A DNA stretch of 64,000 nucleotides from the NCBI GenBank assembly GCA_947184155.2, contig CAMXCT020001822.1, positions 62,001 through 126,000 of the forward strand. Reading direction: 5' to 3'. Of the stretch, positions 1 to 12,657 are shown piece after piece. The translations under genes were made by a program, and so were the position numbers. Below the pieces are notes generated by a model. It saw nothing but the letters and a program-made list of their open reading frames with translations. It ran no database searches and was not told the DNA's origin. The stretch's first letter is position 1. Each line of letters begins with the position of its first letter. Source of the DNA: Cladocopium goreaui (Eukaryota > Sar > Dinophyceae > Suessiales > Symbiodiniaceae).

Positions 1-1724
1 CAGGAAACCCAGCTGCTTTGACGAATGGAATCAGCTATCATTGGGCTGTCATCATCTATGATGACAATGAGAAAAAACTTTAGATGTTGCTGCTGGTTGC
101 AGCTGGATGCAGGTGGTGTGTCTCTTTTCCGGCATCGGATTGCAATCGCGGCGACACGGTCGTGCTCTGTTCGACACTGAACCGCTGGGCAAACCGACGT
201 GCCACACGTCACTGTGGTTCATGGTGGTTCCTTAAATGCTTCCAAGGTCTTTGCCCAGCTTGGGTCACACCCAAGTCATGAATTCCAATTCAGGAACTCA
301 GGAACTCGCATCTGAACAAAGAGTTGTGATCAGCTGTGATCAGTTGTGATTAGCATATCTGACTTAGCATGTCCCTAGTTCTGAGGCAGAACAGCCCATG
401 GAATACGAGTTCAACAGCTTCAGCCTCAGGAACCAAAAGTGAAGCCACCTGTCGCAGCTAGCATTTCTGCCATGGCAGTTTCTTGGTCAAATGGATGTTG
501 CACTTTTGGGCACAACATTTGATCAACAACTATTATAAAGCAAGTTTCTGTGATACTCGATACTTAACTGAGAATAATCGTTGACACTCAATTACCTTCA
601 AATGATGATATTGTTCAACATAACGAATGATCAATAAGTAAAATTTGTGTTCAACATCATGTTCAAATGATACATTCTACATCATCATACATCATTACAT
701 CATCATCAATATGCTTCCTATATGCTTCCTATATGGTTCCTATGATAATCTGCAGGCTTTTCAAGAGTCGCACCTGTGGGCACCTGGGCGCCGAATTGAA
801 ATTGCGGTCCGGAGGCCTCGGACCGATCAGATCAGACAGCAGATGTTGACCGGCTTTCGGCTGATGGATTTCATGATTTTACGGTGTAATGATGGGAAAA
901 AATGATGGTTTAATGAAAAAAATGATGGATATTGTGTATTAACTATGGGTTTGATGATGGTTTGATGATGGATTTGATGATGCGTTGAAATGGATTCACT
1001 TGTAATTAACCATCCAACTGGGAGCTTGTGGCGGTTTATGGCAGTGGCTTTACGACTGGCAGAACAGAAACACAAGAACAGTTGAACATTTTATACCAGA
1101 AACATCCCGGCGGGTTGTTTATCGAACCCGCGTTTTCAGCGTTTGCAGTGTTCGTCATTGATTTCATACCACAAATCACAGTGGTTTTGCATCTCTCGCA
1201 AAGTTCAATTTCCTTAAAAAGCACGCGCGTACTTTTCACTGGATATGTAAAAAACCTCAGCGGCACTCTCTTTTTTTCTGCGCTAAGTGTTCTTCACAAT
1301 TTCTGCAGTGAGCTTGGAGAGGTTTTTGTGGGAACTGTTTTCCCATCTCCACTGCCAAGCGCGAACATGCGTCCAAATCTTGCCATTGAGCAAGACTAAC
1401 GTAGACTAACGTAGCATCATATATGTGAGGAAGTGCAAGACGACATACAGTAGCGTTGCATCATGCATGTGAGGAAGTGCAAGAAGACGTACAGCAGCGT
1501 AGCATCATGTATGTCAGGCAGTGCAAATGAACGTTATTACCCCACCCCAACCCACCCCACCCCGTTAACCCCATGAAAGACATAGAAACATGCAAAACGC
1601 TGGTTCGATTTTCAACCCGTAGGCAGAAACATCTACAGAAACAGACTTAGGTGCTCTAACCATCTGCAACCAACAATCATTCCAAAGGTGCTGATACTCA
1701 AACAGTTTCCATCAACAAATGAAT
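1..1724. other. Intergenic region downstream of importin-alpha gene
   Basis: I see no exon with splice signals or recognisable protein here. The longest open frames (up to 123 codons near 1.0-1.4 kb) have no family resemblance. The region is A/T-rich and holds a 44-bp tandem repeat at 1411-1526 and a C/A-rich tract at about 1540-1568. It probably includes the 3' untranslated and termination region of the importin-alpha gene, whose stop codon lies at 1725-1727 on the minus strand. Confidence 0.6.
1411..1526. repeat. 44-bp tandem repeat, about 2.6 copies
   Basis: The motif GTAGCATCAT recurs at 1411, about 1455 (as GTTGCATCAT) and about 1499, each time followed by ATGTGAGGAAGTGCAA or a near variant. 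That gives a 44-bp period. No coding role is apparent. Confidence 0.75.
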
Positions 1725-4700
1725 TCAATTCACAAGCCAGTGATGTCTTAAGCCAGCTACATCTTCACCGATGTCTGCATCATCGTCCTGCCAGACGTCC
1801 CAGGGCTGGAAAGCCCCAAAAAACGGGTACCACGAGGGGAATTTCCGTCCACTTCTACCATTAAACATAATTAAACCATCCAAATTCCAATGGTTTATCA
1901 TCCAACCCAAAAAATAGATTGAATTGGTTCAATTTTTTGAACAAAGCCAAATGACAACCATCGATAAAACGAGGCTCGATTTCATTGTGAGATGATGGGA
2001 TGTTCTCAATAGGCCAAGCTTTCATCAAATCGGCGAACATCTCACAGCCTCCAGGGGAAAATACTTCTCAAGGATTTTCATGGCTTTCTGGTACCTGGAC
2101 ACCAGAGCGGCGGCTTGTGCTGCTCTTTTTCAGAGGTCTGGACGCTCCAAAGAAAATGGTAAAAGGGGATGCTGGACAGTAGGATATGCTTTTATGTCGC
2201 CCTTTATGATTTTGTGTTGGATATGTTCGATCTTTCATTCTTGCTTTTGATGTTGTTGTTCTTCTGGCTTCACTGGGTTCTGGGCAGGTTTTTTGGTGCT
2301 AACTGTCATTCTGGTTGTTTGTCCATGAGGTCGGCAATTGACTAGTTCACACATGTTCACAATGGCAAAAAAAAACAACCAACATTCATAGTAAGCAACT
2401 TCCTAATTAACCTACTCTCCGCAGCTTCACCCTCCTTTTACCCATGTTGGTTGTTTTTGTTTATTTTCTGGGGTGATGCATCCGCATCCTGCATCCCAGA
2501 TTTGGCGCGTATTGCAAGCGTATTTTGGCGCACACTTCCTCATTGGGATCCTCTTGTAATGCTTCAATCTTGGGCAATCCATCCGCCTCGGGAAGATCAA
2601 AAAATGGCATCTTCATCGATCGATCGATTTTGATGCATGGATTAAGGGCCTAGAAAAGAACGATGGAAAGACCCACTGCAACTGGATATAACTATACTAT
2701 AACTGGATATAACTGGATCTATATATATATAAGTGGATATAAGTGGATCTATGTATAAGTGGATATAAGTGGATCTATATATAACTGGATATAACTGGAT
2801 CTCAGTCCCGAACAGTTTCGATCTTGCTTCCGAAGGGGTTATCTTGGAGACCCAATTCTTGCTGCTTGTCCTTGCCAACCTGCCACTGCAATGGCTTGCC
2901 GGAGACATCCGCATCGCCATCGATGGGATCCATTGAAAAAAATCCACATCCCATGGCTTAAAGCCTATGATTTGCTCCATGAAAATTGCCATGAATTGGC
3001 TGGGACATCCATTTTTGATGTCTGGACCTTTTCCATTTTTCATAACCAATTTTAGTTGTATCCGATTCTTTCTGATTCCTTGATCCCCGACTAACAATTT
3101 TACTTTTGGGACATATGCTAGACTCCTGGTAGGCCGAGAAAAAACAACAACATCTAAGTGTATGGCTACTATCCATCCAGCAATACAAACCGATCTTAAA
3201 TACTTCGAACATCTTGGGATAAGATGCTCGTAGAATCTCCAAACATTCAAGGCATGGTGAGATGGTATAATTCTAACCCCATCGCATCCCCAGTCTGTAA
3301 CCTTACTATAAAGCCTCTATAAACCAGCTGAGCCATAGCCATCAAAATCGAGGTTTTGCAGACCTCATGACCTCATCAAAAGCCCCGGTCCCAGTGCGCC
3401 TTCAAGATGTTTTCCAAGGCCTCTAAGGCCACCCCGATGATCTTGGCGTCAGAGACGGCCAGCAGATCCACCAAGGGTTTCACACAACCCATCTCCACCA
3501 GATATTCCACCTCTGGAGATCACACGGCCCGGCTTCGTTGATCTTGAAAAATCTGGGGATTTGATGTTTTTGTTGGATGAGGTGGAAAACCATGGGGATT
3601 TTCGAGTGACATGCGATCTTTTTGGCTTTCTGCGGGGGTGTCTAGGTTTAAGCCATGCTTTAGACCCATAATATGAATGGAACTAGGGGCTGGTTTGGCC
3701 AGGGATGTGTGAAATTTTGCTGTGCAGGATGGATGATCAGCTACCACCCTCATGAGAGGAATCCCCAATTCCGACAGTTGCATAGAAAATTACCAAAGCA
3801 CATTCCTTAAATCAAACCACAACCCCCAAAGAATTGGATGCTTCATCCTCCAAAAAGTCACCACCCATCTTCTGCCTTTGGTGCTGGTGCAACTTTGGAT
3901 ATATTCTGATCATCAAACCAACTATCTGTTCAGATCTATGAATGGATGAAACTCACTGAGCAGATATCAATATAATTAAATTATATATATATATTGTAAA
4001 AAAAAAACATGATATGTAATGATAAACACATAATATGTAATGATATGTTCATACAACAAATGGTGTATATATATATGGTGAATCTACACATAGATCTCGC
4101 CTGTTGCGGAGATCCTCCACTGGTAGCGTTGCTGATCGCCCAAGCAGCCTGGTGACACGGCGGTATATAGTTATGGTACCAAGCATAGAGAAAACCCATA
4201 TAGGTTTAGAATGTTGGTATAACTATATGTAACTATATTCAATACCTATTCAACCTATTCTGCTGATTTGTTATGGTACCCAATCATTTCATAGTTCATA
4301 GGTATGGTTTGAGACTTATTCTGAAAATAATTCTAATGGAAAATAACTAGTATAACTATGAAACAATAAATTAACAGGACTATGTACAAGAGTTTAGGAT
4401 TATATTTATATCATTGTCTTGTATGACTTGTTTAACATCAAATGACTCTCAAATGATCTGTCAAATATTCATGAAACATGGTGGATCTCTGTCAATTCCT
4501 GGGTCGCTTAGTGGAATTCAGCGCTCCTTTGGCAGGGGTGGATTCCGGCGCTCCTCTTTCTTGATGTCAAAATCGGCTGTCTGGAGTAAATGGATGACCT
4601 GATGGGGCGGTACCCCAGTTACTGGGCTGGGTCATCCTCCACTTCGGCACTGAAGTTGGCAACCTTCTAGCCAACATCCTATGATCCGACTTCGGAAATG

Positions 4701-7700
4701 TGTGTAATACATAATAACAATAATAATAATAACAATAATAATAATAACAATATATATATATATTATATTGTATCATTGTCATTATTGCTATTATTATAAA
4801 TATAAGTGTCTAAAAGTAACAAGAATGCACGCGCACACAGAGACATACAAACACATATGTACGTACATACGTTTTGCATCCCCTCATCCAAGATATCCAA
4901 GTCACAGGAGGCAGCAAGCCATTGTTGATGACCTCGCGGAATGTTCAAAAAGTTGTGTAACTTAACAAGATTGGAGATTTTTAATTGCTAAAAGATTAGT
5001 GGCATTCCTTTGCTACCCTAAAACATATATTGATTGCTCATACAGTATACACAAAAATTGGTATCAGAAAACCCAAAAGAAAATAAAAAAAATACACATC
5101 ATTAAATCATTGATTGTCAAAAATGGTTCTGTTGAAAATGAAGCCATGTTCATCGTGCTTTTCATCGCCTCCTGAATTTGTTCGCGATTTCCTGCAGTGA
5201 TATTGGAGATAGTCCAGCAGCTTTCCTTCCGGATCGCCTGCCGTGGCACGGCAGGCATGCCGTGTCTGAACAAAAAAGGGAACAATAAACACACATTATG
5301 AAATGGATAATCAAATATAATCAATAAAAACAAGTACATTCTGGAAGTTTATGGATAGTGTTTATGTAATTTATGAATATAACATAATATAACACACATT
5401 AATTATCATCATTCTCCCGTTTGTTTCATCTACGTATATGGAGTTTCATGGCTATTTGGATCTATTAGGATGATCATCATCCACTGATTTTTTTCCGGAC
5501 CCAAATTTCAAAAATCGAACCCGGCTACACCAAAAAGTGCTCCAGAAGTTTCTCACACCCAAATGATTTTCCCTCGATTTTCCCATCGATTTTAGGGCTT
5601 TCCCATCCCATAGGATCCATGTATGGTATATATGCTAACATTGGGGGTATATTGATGGGATCCATGTTACCATATATAGCAGCACCATGGATCCTATGGG
5701 CATGGGTTTTCCCATGGGATCCCGAGCCTTTTTGGCATGGGACAGGAGCTTCAACAGCGATGGCAAGGCGCCACTGTGCAGAATCACCTGGCCGGGAAGG
5801 GGCGTCGCACCCGTTTTAGGTCTGCCAATGTCTGCCATGGTGTCATGAAGCAGGGAAAAACCATGGAAAAACATATGAAAATATGGTGAATCCATCGTAA
5901 AATGGCAATCTTGAAGGCTATGAGTTTCTCTTATTTCAAACGATGAAAGAACCTCTACATGTGGAAACATCCCGTTCTTCTCAGAGCCTTTTTGGGAAGA
6001 ACATCACAAATCCATTCACCTCAAAATCCGGAATGCATATCCAGAACGCCCAAACATCCCAAACTCCATAGCTGCCTGCGTCTGGTTGTCATCACCCGTG
6101 ACGATGTTTCCCACTGCTCGCAGTGCGGGGGTTTGTACCAAGGGTGAAGTGTGTAGCCTCAGTTACCAAAATCTTAGGATTGAAACATCACTACCAACTG
6201 TAACCACCAAAAAAGAGTAGGGCAGGGAATTCCCACAAATTCCAAACCAACCTCCTATTTTTGCTCAAAAGAGTTGTCTCTTCAAGGAACATCTCCCAAA
6301 ACAATGCCATTTCAGACATCAAAAACTTCTGAGTTCCAAACAAAAGCTCCACTAGGCGTCGGCAAACCCCGGCCTAATTTCAGGGATCACCAAAGAGGTG
6401 TCGACGTTTGCAGCTTTACCACAACCAATCATTACCATCAGATATCTTGATACCCACCAAAATGCTCAAAAATCTGAACGAACTGCCAGTTTAACGGGCT
6501 AGGTGTCACATGTCACATGCGATCACGTGTTATCAAAAAGGTTCTAAAATGTTATTAATGTTCATAATTTACATATATAATACATGTATATGTATATATA
6601 TATATATACTATATACATATTATATATATACTATATACATATTATATATATATGTGTACATATGTTGATAACAGTTGATAACATGTTATAACCAGAACAT
6701 CCAGTTGCAGCGCTCCTCCCAGCCTGGATCACTGCAGTGATCCTCTCATTGGGCCCATCCGACAGGTAGGACAGGGCCCAACAGGCGTCGGTCAGAACCT
6801 GGGCGGATGGACGGTGCAGTTTCCAAGTGGAAAATGGTTGGTTATTACCACTATATAGGATTAGTTGTATGATTAGCTCATGTGATTAGAATATATTAGA
6901 ATCCATGTGCCAACTAGAAAATGATGATATAATGGATTTGTGTAATGATTCTTAATGGATGCAACTGGTTATATTTTTTGCATATGGATTCCAACATGTT
7001 AGGCAGTATTACTCTAATCATCAAGCAACCTTGGCAACCTTGCACCTGATCAGGTCGACATGGTCGACATGGTGGACATGGTCCTATTAAATCCACTGGT
7101 TGATCACCATTTGCCCCCAAAACTGGCCTCGCAATCGGCTGAGTAGATCAGGTTCGCCAATGTGCCCAGGGCGGGTGAGACCTGTGCAGGGGGAATCTGA
7201 GGTTTTTTCATTTTGGATTTTTGGATATGTTTGTTTTGAATATGTTTGGATTATTTTTTGGGGATAAATTTCTTTGGAAGTTTTTGTTGGCTGATGTTTT
7301 CTTGTTTTTTTTTGCAGATCAACGATTTAATGTAAATGAGGGAAGGGATTACCAAGAATGCTTGCTCGAAATGGAACATTCTCCATGTCGGATGACCTGG
7401 GAAGACCGTCTTGGATGAAAACATAGCGACATGACAAGTTTGGTTCTGTTGAATGATAAAAACAAGATGTATCAAACAGAACCAAAGATGAATCCGAAAC
7501 TCATCTTGAAAAAACATGATTCACTATGAATCCTTGAAACTTGTTGAAATTGCATCCCAAGAATCTCCGATTTTGAACATCCCCTATTATTGCCTGTAAA
7601 TCTCCATTGTATCTCATTAGACACCCATTAAATCACCATTAAACCACCATCGAGTTCCTATGAAAATCCCCATTCAGTCTCATTATATCACTATCTAAAT

Positions 7701-8024
7701 CCCATGAAATCACCATTAAACCACGATGAACCTCCTCTCGGCGTCCCGACCCATTCGAAGGGCGGGGGTGGCTTGCCACGACAAAGGTTGGATAAAGTCC
7801 AGGTGGCGTTGCGAAGCATGGAGGTCTTTTCAGAACTCAGCTAATGTCGCGGTGAAAACCCCCAAGGGTTCCCTCTGGTTTTTGAAAGTAGCTATGGAAA
7901 TAACCCATTTATTAAATATATGATTTACCAAATTGTGATTTTCTGTGGCTATGTTAAATTACCTGAGGGTATTTCGAAAACATGGAGTACATATATAATA
8001 TATATAATAATGACAATAATAATA

Positions 8025-8055
<31 letters not shown>

Positions 8056-11000
8056 TGTATGTATGTATGTATGTATGTATGTATGTATGTATGTATGTAT
8101 GTATGTATGTATGTATGTATGTATGTATGTATCATTCACTGCTATGTTATATATATATAGCTCAAATAACTGGGATGGTTACTAGAAATGACCAACCATA
8201 GGTCCACGGGTGTCCAAATTTTGAGTCATACGGACTACGGACTACAGGTAATGAATTTTCTTGTAATCTATGTACAGTAATTCAATGTAATTCAATCATG
8301 TTTGGGAACCAGAAACTGGCCGTTCTGAAAATTTCTGCATCGCTGAGCTTGCCACTCTCTCAAAACTGTCATCACAGGGTGTAAACCTGGCTCACGTCAT
8401 TGGTGAAATATGACTTGTACCAAAATCATCAAAAATCACTGCAGATATCCGCTGAACAAAATCAAGGAAAATGGGTTGTAATACGTTGGAATCTCACATG
8501 GACACACGTGGAAGATTCACAGTGCCTATCATCCGAGCTTCGCCGGGTCAAGCCATTTTGCTCCAAACTTGGACGTTTAAGATCTTATATAGTTGATGCT
8601 AATTCCATTGAACTTGCACTAAAGCCTGGGTAAATCACCATATAAAATCACCATCAAAATTATATCATCACATAATCACCGTATAGTCACATGAAGTCAC
8701 CATTAAGTCATTCAAAGATCACCAAATTCTTCCATGGGATCATTTGATGCTTACCTCCACTCTGCAGAACCAGGTCTCTGAAGTTGGGAGAGTCGCCAGC
8801 GATGTTCCCTAGCGCCTGCCGTGTCGTGTTTTTTTTGGGTGATGTTCGGTGGATAGATAGAGGTTATGGAAGGCCAGCTTTCTGCAGAATTTTCGATACA
8901 TTGGGTTGTAACTTGAGAGAGCTTGAGATATCTTGAGGTGGGGTTTGTCAGAAAGTAATACACACCACTGAACCCCCATGGCTTCTCACCAGTTTCCCCA
9001 TCAAATTGTCCATTCTTGTGTATCCCTTGGGGACAAACCTAGCCTTGTTCATCCAGAAAAAAAAACATCTTTCCGTCATGGGAATGATACTCTTGACACT
9101 GCTCTGACACATTGGCAGAGATGACCGGCAACAATGGAGACAACAAATGTGCTATATATGTAAATCAATGTAAATCATATCACCAACAAGTGGACATAAT
9201 ATGACATAATATGACATAATAGTCACTACATGTCACTACCATGTTTATTGTGGCTGAAAAAACCACCTACATGAAGAATGGAACCACTGACCCACCAGGT
9301 TTTCGAGAAACTTGGGATGTAAGGAAAATCAATCAGAAAACGGTGATTCATCAGCGAAAGCTTAGCACAAACCAACTATTCCATACTATTCCCACTTATG
9401 TCCCCCAGATACATTTCATGAAAATCAGTACCCCCAAAAGGCTTTCCCGCTGTCCTATAATATGGCCTTAATAGATATAGGTAGATATAGATAGGGGGTA
9501 TCAGCCCTTCAGCAAAACGCCGGCAGTGCCCAAACAGCTTGCTCTCGGACATCGTCGTTGGGAGACTGCCATGGGATTTCGATGGATTTCCGGGACTTGG
9601 AATCTGATCATCTGATACTCTGAATATCTCTGAAGATGTCCAACCAGAAAGTTGAAGATCTGAAAAAATCTGTGGGACATTTTGTGACAAGGTGCTGGAT
9701 CTATTCTGAGAATGCGATATAAGATATACACATTTTCTACACGCCATCAGTGTCTTCAAGTAGACTGCATGAAACCCTTCGCCTGCAAAAGCTGAACGAA
9801 GATCGGCAAAGCTCCCTGGGAAAACCGGCCAACATCTCAAAAAAAAAGATATGAATTTCGGGGGCAAACACTTCGGAGCACTGTTCTTGATCCAACATGA
9901 TCTAACCATCCGACATCCAACAGACGTGGCTAAGCTTCAGAACATGCTCCACCACCACTCGAGTCTGATCGGCATTTCCCGAAGCAATGTTTGTCAGCAC
10001 CTGTGGTCGCGTCCAAGACCCGAGACCAGCAACATTCGCAACGAAAACACATGGAGGGTTTCCGGTTTTGTCACGGGGGGGTACCTTAAATCATCCAAGT
10101 CATGGATGACCATGACTTTGAAACCAATGGATTTGGGGAATCACCATTTTACGAAACCACCAAATCTGTGGAAGTACCGAAGTAGACCGAAGTAGATCCA
10201 GATTTCCTGTTGCGCCACCTGAGTTCAAGTTCGGTATGCTTCAACTTACAGTGTTCTCGAGTGATCTCCTTTTCCAAGGGGCACCCAAGCGGCTTCAAAC
10301 TGCAAATCTGGTCGGTTGATTTCCTTCAGAAACCTCGGTCATTTTCGGCTGGGGATGACATGTCCATGGCATGTCCCATGGCATGTTCCATGGCATGTCC
10401 AGTTCTCTGGGCGCTAGACTGAACGAAACGGGGCACCACACCAGCATTGATGACCTGGTGGTCCAACACATCAGCAGCCGATCTCAGGGATTCCACAAGT
10501 TCCACAAGGCCTGCCTCTGAAATGGGTGGATTTTGCTCGATGCTGAGCAGTTTTCGAAACTGCTGTGTGGCATTGAACTGTGCCTGGCACAGCATGGAAC
10601 AGCAGCTCGTGTCAGCAAGGAACCTCTATTTTTATAACTTTATTTTATAACTTTATATTATAAATATTACCCATAGGATCCATGTATGGTATATATGCTA
10701 ACATTTGGGGTATATTGATGGTAAATGTTACCATATATAGCAGCACCATGGATCCTATGGGTTATGGATTACTCAAGCTGCATTCTGCAGTGCCTGTGCG
10801 TCGTCCGACATCAAGGCTTGACTCAGACTGGGAATCTGCTCCACACAGCTGCCGGGCATTCCCATGCCTGGCATCGTCATGGCAAATCCATGGGAAATCC
10901 ACGGAAAATCCTAGGAAAATTGGCACCAAAAATCCGCTGGAAGTGGACTGGATTTTCCATCATTTTTGAAATAGCAAAAAAACGAGTCCGCAATGAAAGT

Positions 11001-12657
11001 AGTAAAACATAGTCTCAATTGATAGCCCAAATAGTGGGTCAATCAATGGGAAAATAAAATGCATTTTTAGCAAATGATTTTCAGCAAATCCAAGTAATGA
11101 TATGGTTATACGTACAGGCCATTGGATCAAACATTTAGTATTTTATGATTCATGATTCTCTAAAATTGTGAGCACAAAAATCACTGGTTGCTATGGATGA
11201 TTATCCCAACGAAATATCACAATCGGGAAGGTTGTGAATTGTGTAAAAGTCTCTCCGGAGCATTGTTGATTCATATTTTTCGTTGCTGTTTGTCCTCCGA
11301 GATCCCAAAATATGGTATGTGGGGACCAGGAAGAACCATTGATATTTTGAGTTCATTTTGAGTCTGTTCCTGCTTTGTTTCCACATTTTCCACTTGTTCA
11401 TGTCTCTCCCAACAGAACCACAAGTCCTCTTGGGAAACCTCTAAAGAGATGGATTTCCTGCTAACATGGTAATAAAATGTGGATACTCAAATCGATCTTG
11501 GAAGAAACTCATCTGTATCATTTTAGTACTCTGGTTACATTCATTACATTCATTCATGCCTACATTCATGCCAATTATATGTCATAAATGATACATTATG
11601 ACATATGAAACTCTGGTTCCTTCCCATTTTTCCATCTTTTTGGAGGTTTACCATACCAGAAATGCCATCCTGATGCCATCCTGATGGCACCTGTCTGCAT
11701 CTGCGTCATCGCCATGGGATCGGGTGAAAGTTGACCAGGCTGGCAGCGTCGCCAAGGGATTCCCAAGAAACTTCACAGGCTGAAGATAAAACAGAGATTG
11801 ATTATGATTGATTTATAAATATTTATAAGTTCTACATAGTTCATCATAGTTCTACTATATCCTGTTCTTTTTGTTGGCTTTTGCCAAATGCAAAGGTCGT
11901 AAAATGCTGTACTTTATAAACCTTCCAAGATGGCCGGTGACCACTGGAGATCTTGGGTCCGGACTGGTGGCACATCGTTCACCATGCGTTTCTTCATCAA
12001 GGCCTGTGATCATCTCATGTCATCTGATGTCATCCCTCTGGTTATGTCAAAATAGCTATTGAAAATGACCATTTATAGCAGGTTTACCCATTAAAAATGG
12101 TGATTTTCCATAGTTATGTTAGAAATTACCAGAGGGTATTTGATTGTAGTTGTATCATGTTGTATCTCATCATCTCAATACTGATCATTGATAATCAGTT
12201 TGATGATGGTCATTCGAATCTCAACATTTTGCTGCTTGTCCAAGCTTTTTCTGAATCGAAAATTCGAATTTGCCGATTGATGACTCCATTGTTTACCGCA
12301 CCATCGCACCATTAGATACCAATTTGATGTGATTTTCCATCCGACCTCATCGCGTGTGGCTTTTCTCAGCTGCACCGCGGCATCTTCGCGCTTTCGCCGC
12401 GCGTCATCTGCGTCCACGCCCTTTTTGAAGGCCTCCACCACTGGGGTGACCCAAAGGAAACGGAAACTGCGGATGGAGAAAATCCTCCAGCCAGTTGATG
12501 ATGGATTCTCCATGTTTATCCCATGATTTCCACAGTTTCAGAATGATACACATGGTGCAAGATTTGTTCACAATATAATATCATATAATGGCACGTGACT
12601 CACATGACTGACATCATCCCAAGAAGCCCCGATCGCCGATGGCCCTTTTGTTGCCAT
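1725..12657 (-). CDS. Importin subunit alpha (karyopherin alpha), 29 exons
   Basis: Nuclear import adaptor: it binds classical nuclear localisation signals with its armadillo (ARM) repeats and importin beta with its N-terminal IBB domain. Exons, each joined in phase: 1725-1805, 2049-2094, 2534-2586, 2814-2879, 3400-3510, 4101-4148, 4554-4598, 4906-4932, 5169-5237, 5728-5787, 6076-6157, 6342-6373, 6724-6798, 7128-7181, 7751-7825, 8344-8365, 8539-8560, 8755-8815, 9530-9565, 9783-9815, 9944-10000, 10285-10333, 10420-10454, 10515-10583, 10794-10867, 11713-11779, 11983-12003, 12346-12440, 12609-12657. The total is 1614 nt, or 537 aa, the normal family length. The IBB domain shows [17 protein letters not shown] plus LMKKR. 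ARM repeats carry the NLS-binding W-x3-N motifs: [36 protein letters not shown]. The C-terminal ARM reads [10 protein letters not shown] and an acidic tail follows. First-exon choice, exon 11713-11779 and the two 22-nt exons at 8.3-8.6 kb are the least certain; the rest match the family residue by residue. Confidence 0.95.
2681..2803. repeat. Imperfect GGATATAA(C/G)T tandem repeat
   Basis: Runs of ACTGGATATAACTGGATAT and AAGTGGATATAAGTGGATCTAT alternate with TA stretches. It is low-complexity sequence in the intron between importin-alpha exons 2534-2586 and 2814-2879. Its left edge follows the former exon and its right edge touches the latter's donor side. Confidence 0.7.
5607..5700. mobile_element. 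MITE-like hairpin element, family 1, copy 1
   Basis: A 94-bp unit with terminal inverted repeats CCCATAGGATCCATG / CATGGATCCTATGGG and an internal inverted pair TATGGTATATATGCTAACAT / ATGTTACCATATATAGCA. Two more copies occur in this window (10670-10761 and 34570-34664). It is non-coding and lies in an importin-alpha intron, 27 bp from exon 5728-5787. Confidence 0.85.
6555..6660. repeat. TA-rich low-complexity tract
   Basis: Alternating TATATA and CTATATACATATTATATATA units lie in the importin-alpha intron between exons 6342-6373 and 6724-6798. Confidence 0.7.
7868..7974. mobile_element. MITE-like hairpin element, family 2, copy 1
   Basis: It has terminal inverted repeats CCCTCTGG... / ...CCTGAGGGTA with internal arms AGTAGCTATGGAAATAA / TTTCTGTGGCTATG. 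It is about 107 bp long, non-coding, and lies in the importin-alpha intron just upstream (minus-strand sense) of exon 7751-7825. A second, clearer copy is at 12032-12141. Confidence 0.7.
8027..8132. repeat. (ATGT)n microsatellite
   Basis: About 26 uninterrupted ATGT units lie in an importin-alpha intron. Open frames across it are tetranucleotide artefacts. Confidence 0.98.
10455..10514 (-). other. 60-nt stop-free GC-AG intron, or in-frame insertion
   Basis: Between the importin-alpha segments NPPISE and [11 protein letters not shown] lie exactly 60 nt with no stop codon, starting GC and ending CAG on the minus strand. Removing them gives the canonical PPI-D/S-E-VI junction of the family. Retaining them adds 20 residues in frame. 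Other introns of this gene run from about 90 to 850 nt, so this is the shortest. I infer a short intron whose retention would be silent for frame. Confidence 0.7.
10670..10761. mobile_element. MITE-like hairpin element, family 1, copy 2
   Basis: A 92-bp copy in the same orientation as copy 1 and identical to it over most of its length, differing mainly in the centre (TTGGGGTATATTGATGGTAA). It lies in the importin-alpha intron next to exon 10794-10867, again close to an exon edge. Confidence 0.85.
12032..12141. mobile_element. MITE-like hairpin element, family 2, copy 2
   Basis: A 110-bp inverted repeat. The left arm ATCCCTCTGGTTATGTCAAA pairs with the right arm ending ATTACCAGAGGGTAT, and AATAGCTATTGAAAATGACC pairs with GGTGATTTTCCATAGTTATG. 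It starts 29 bp from the 21-nt importin-alpha exon 11983-12003. Confidence 0.75.

Noticed and set aside
7920-8201. ORFs across the (ATGT)n tract
   Set aside because: Pure tetranucleotide repeat peptides inside an intron of a well-supported gene on the minus strand.
8549-8568. Second spliced-leader-like match on the plus strand (AAGCCATTTTGCTCCAA)
   Set aside because: It lacks one base of the core and lies, in the opposite sense, in a candidate importin-alpha exon, so it is probably chance. The short match GCCATTTTGG at about 15,435 is rejected for the same reason.
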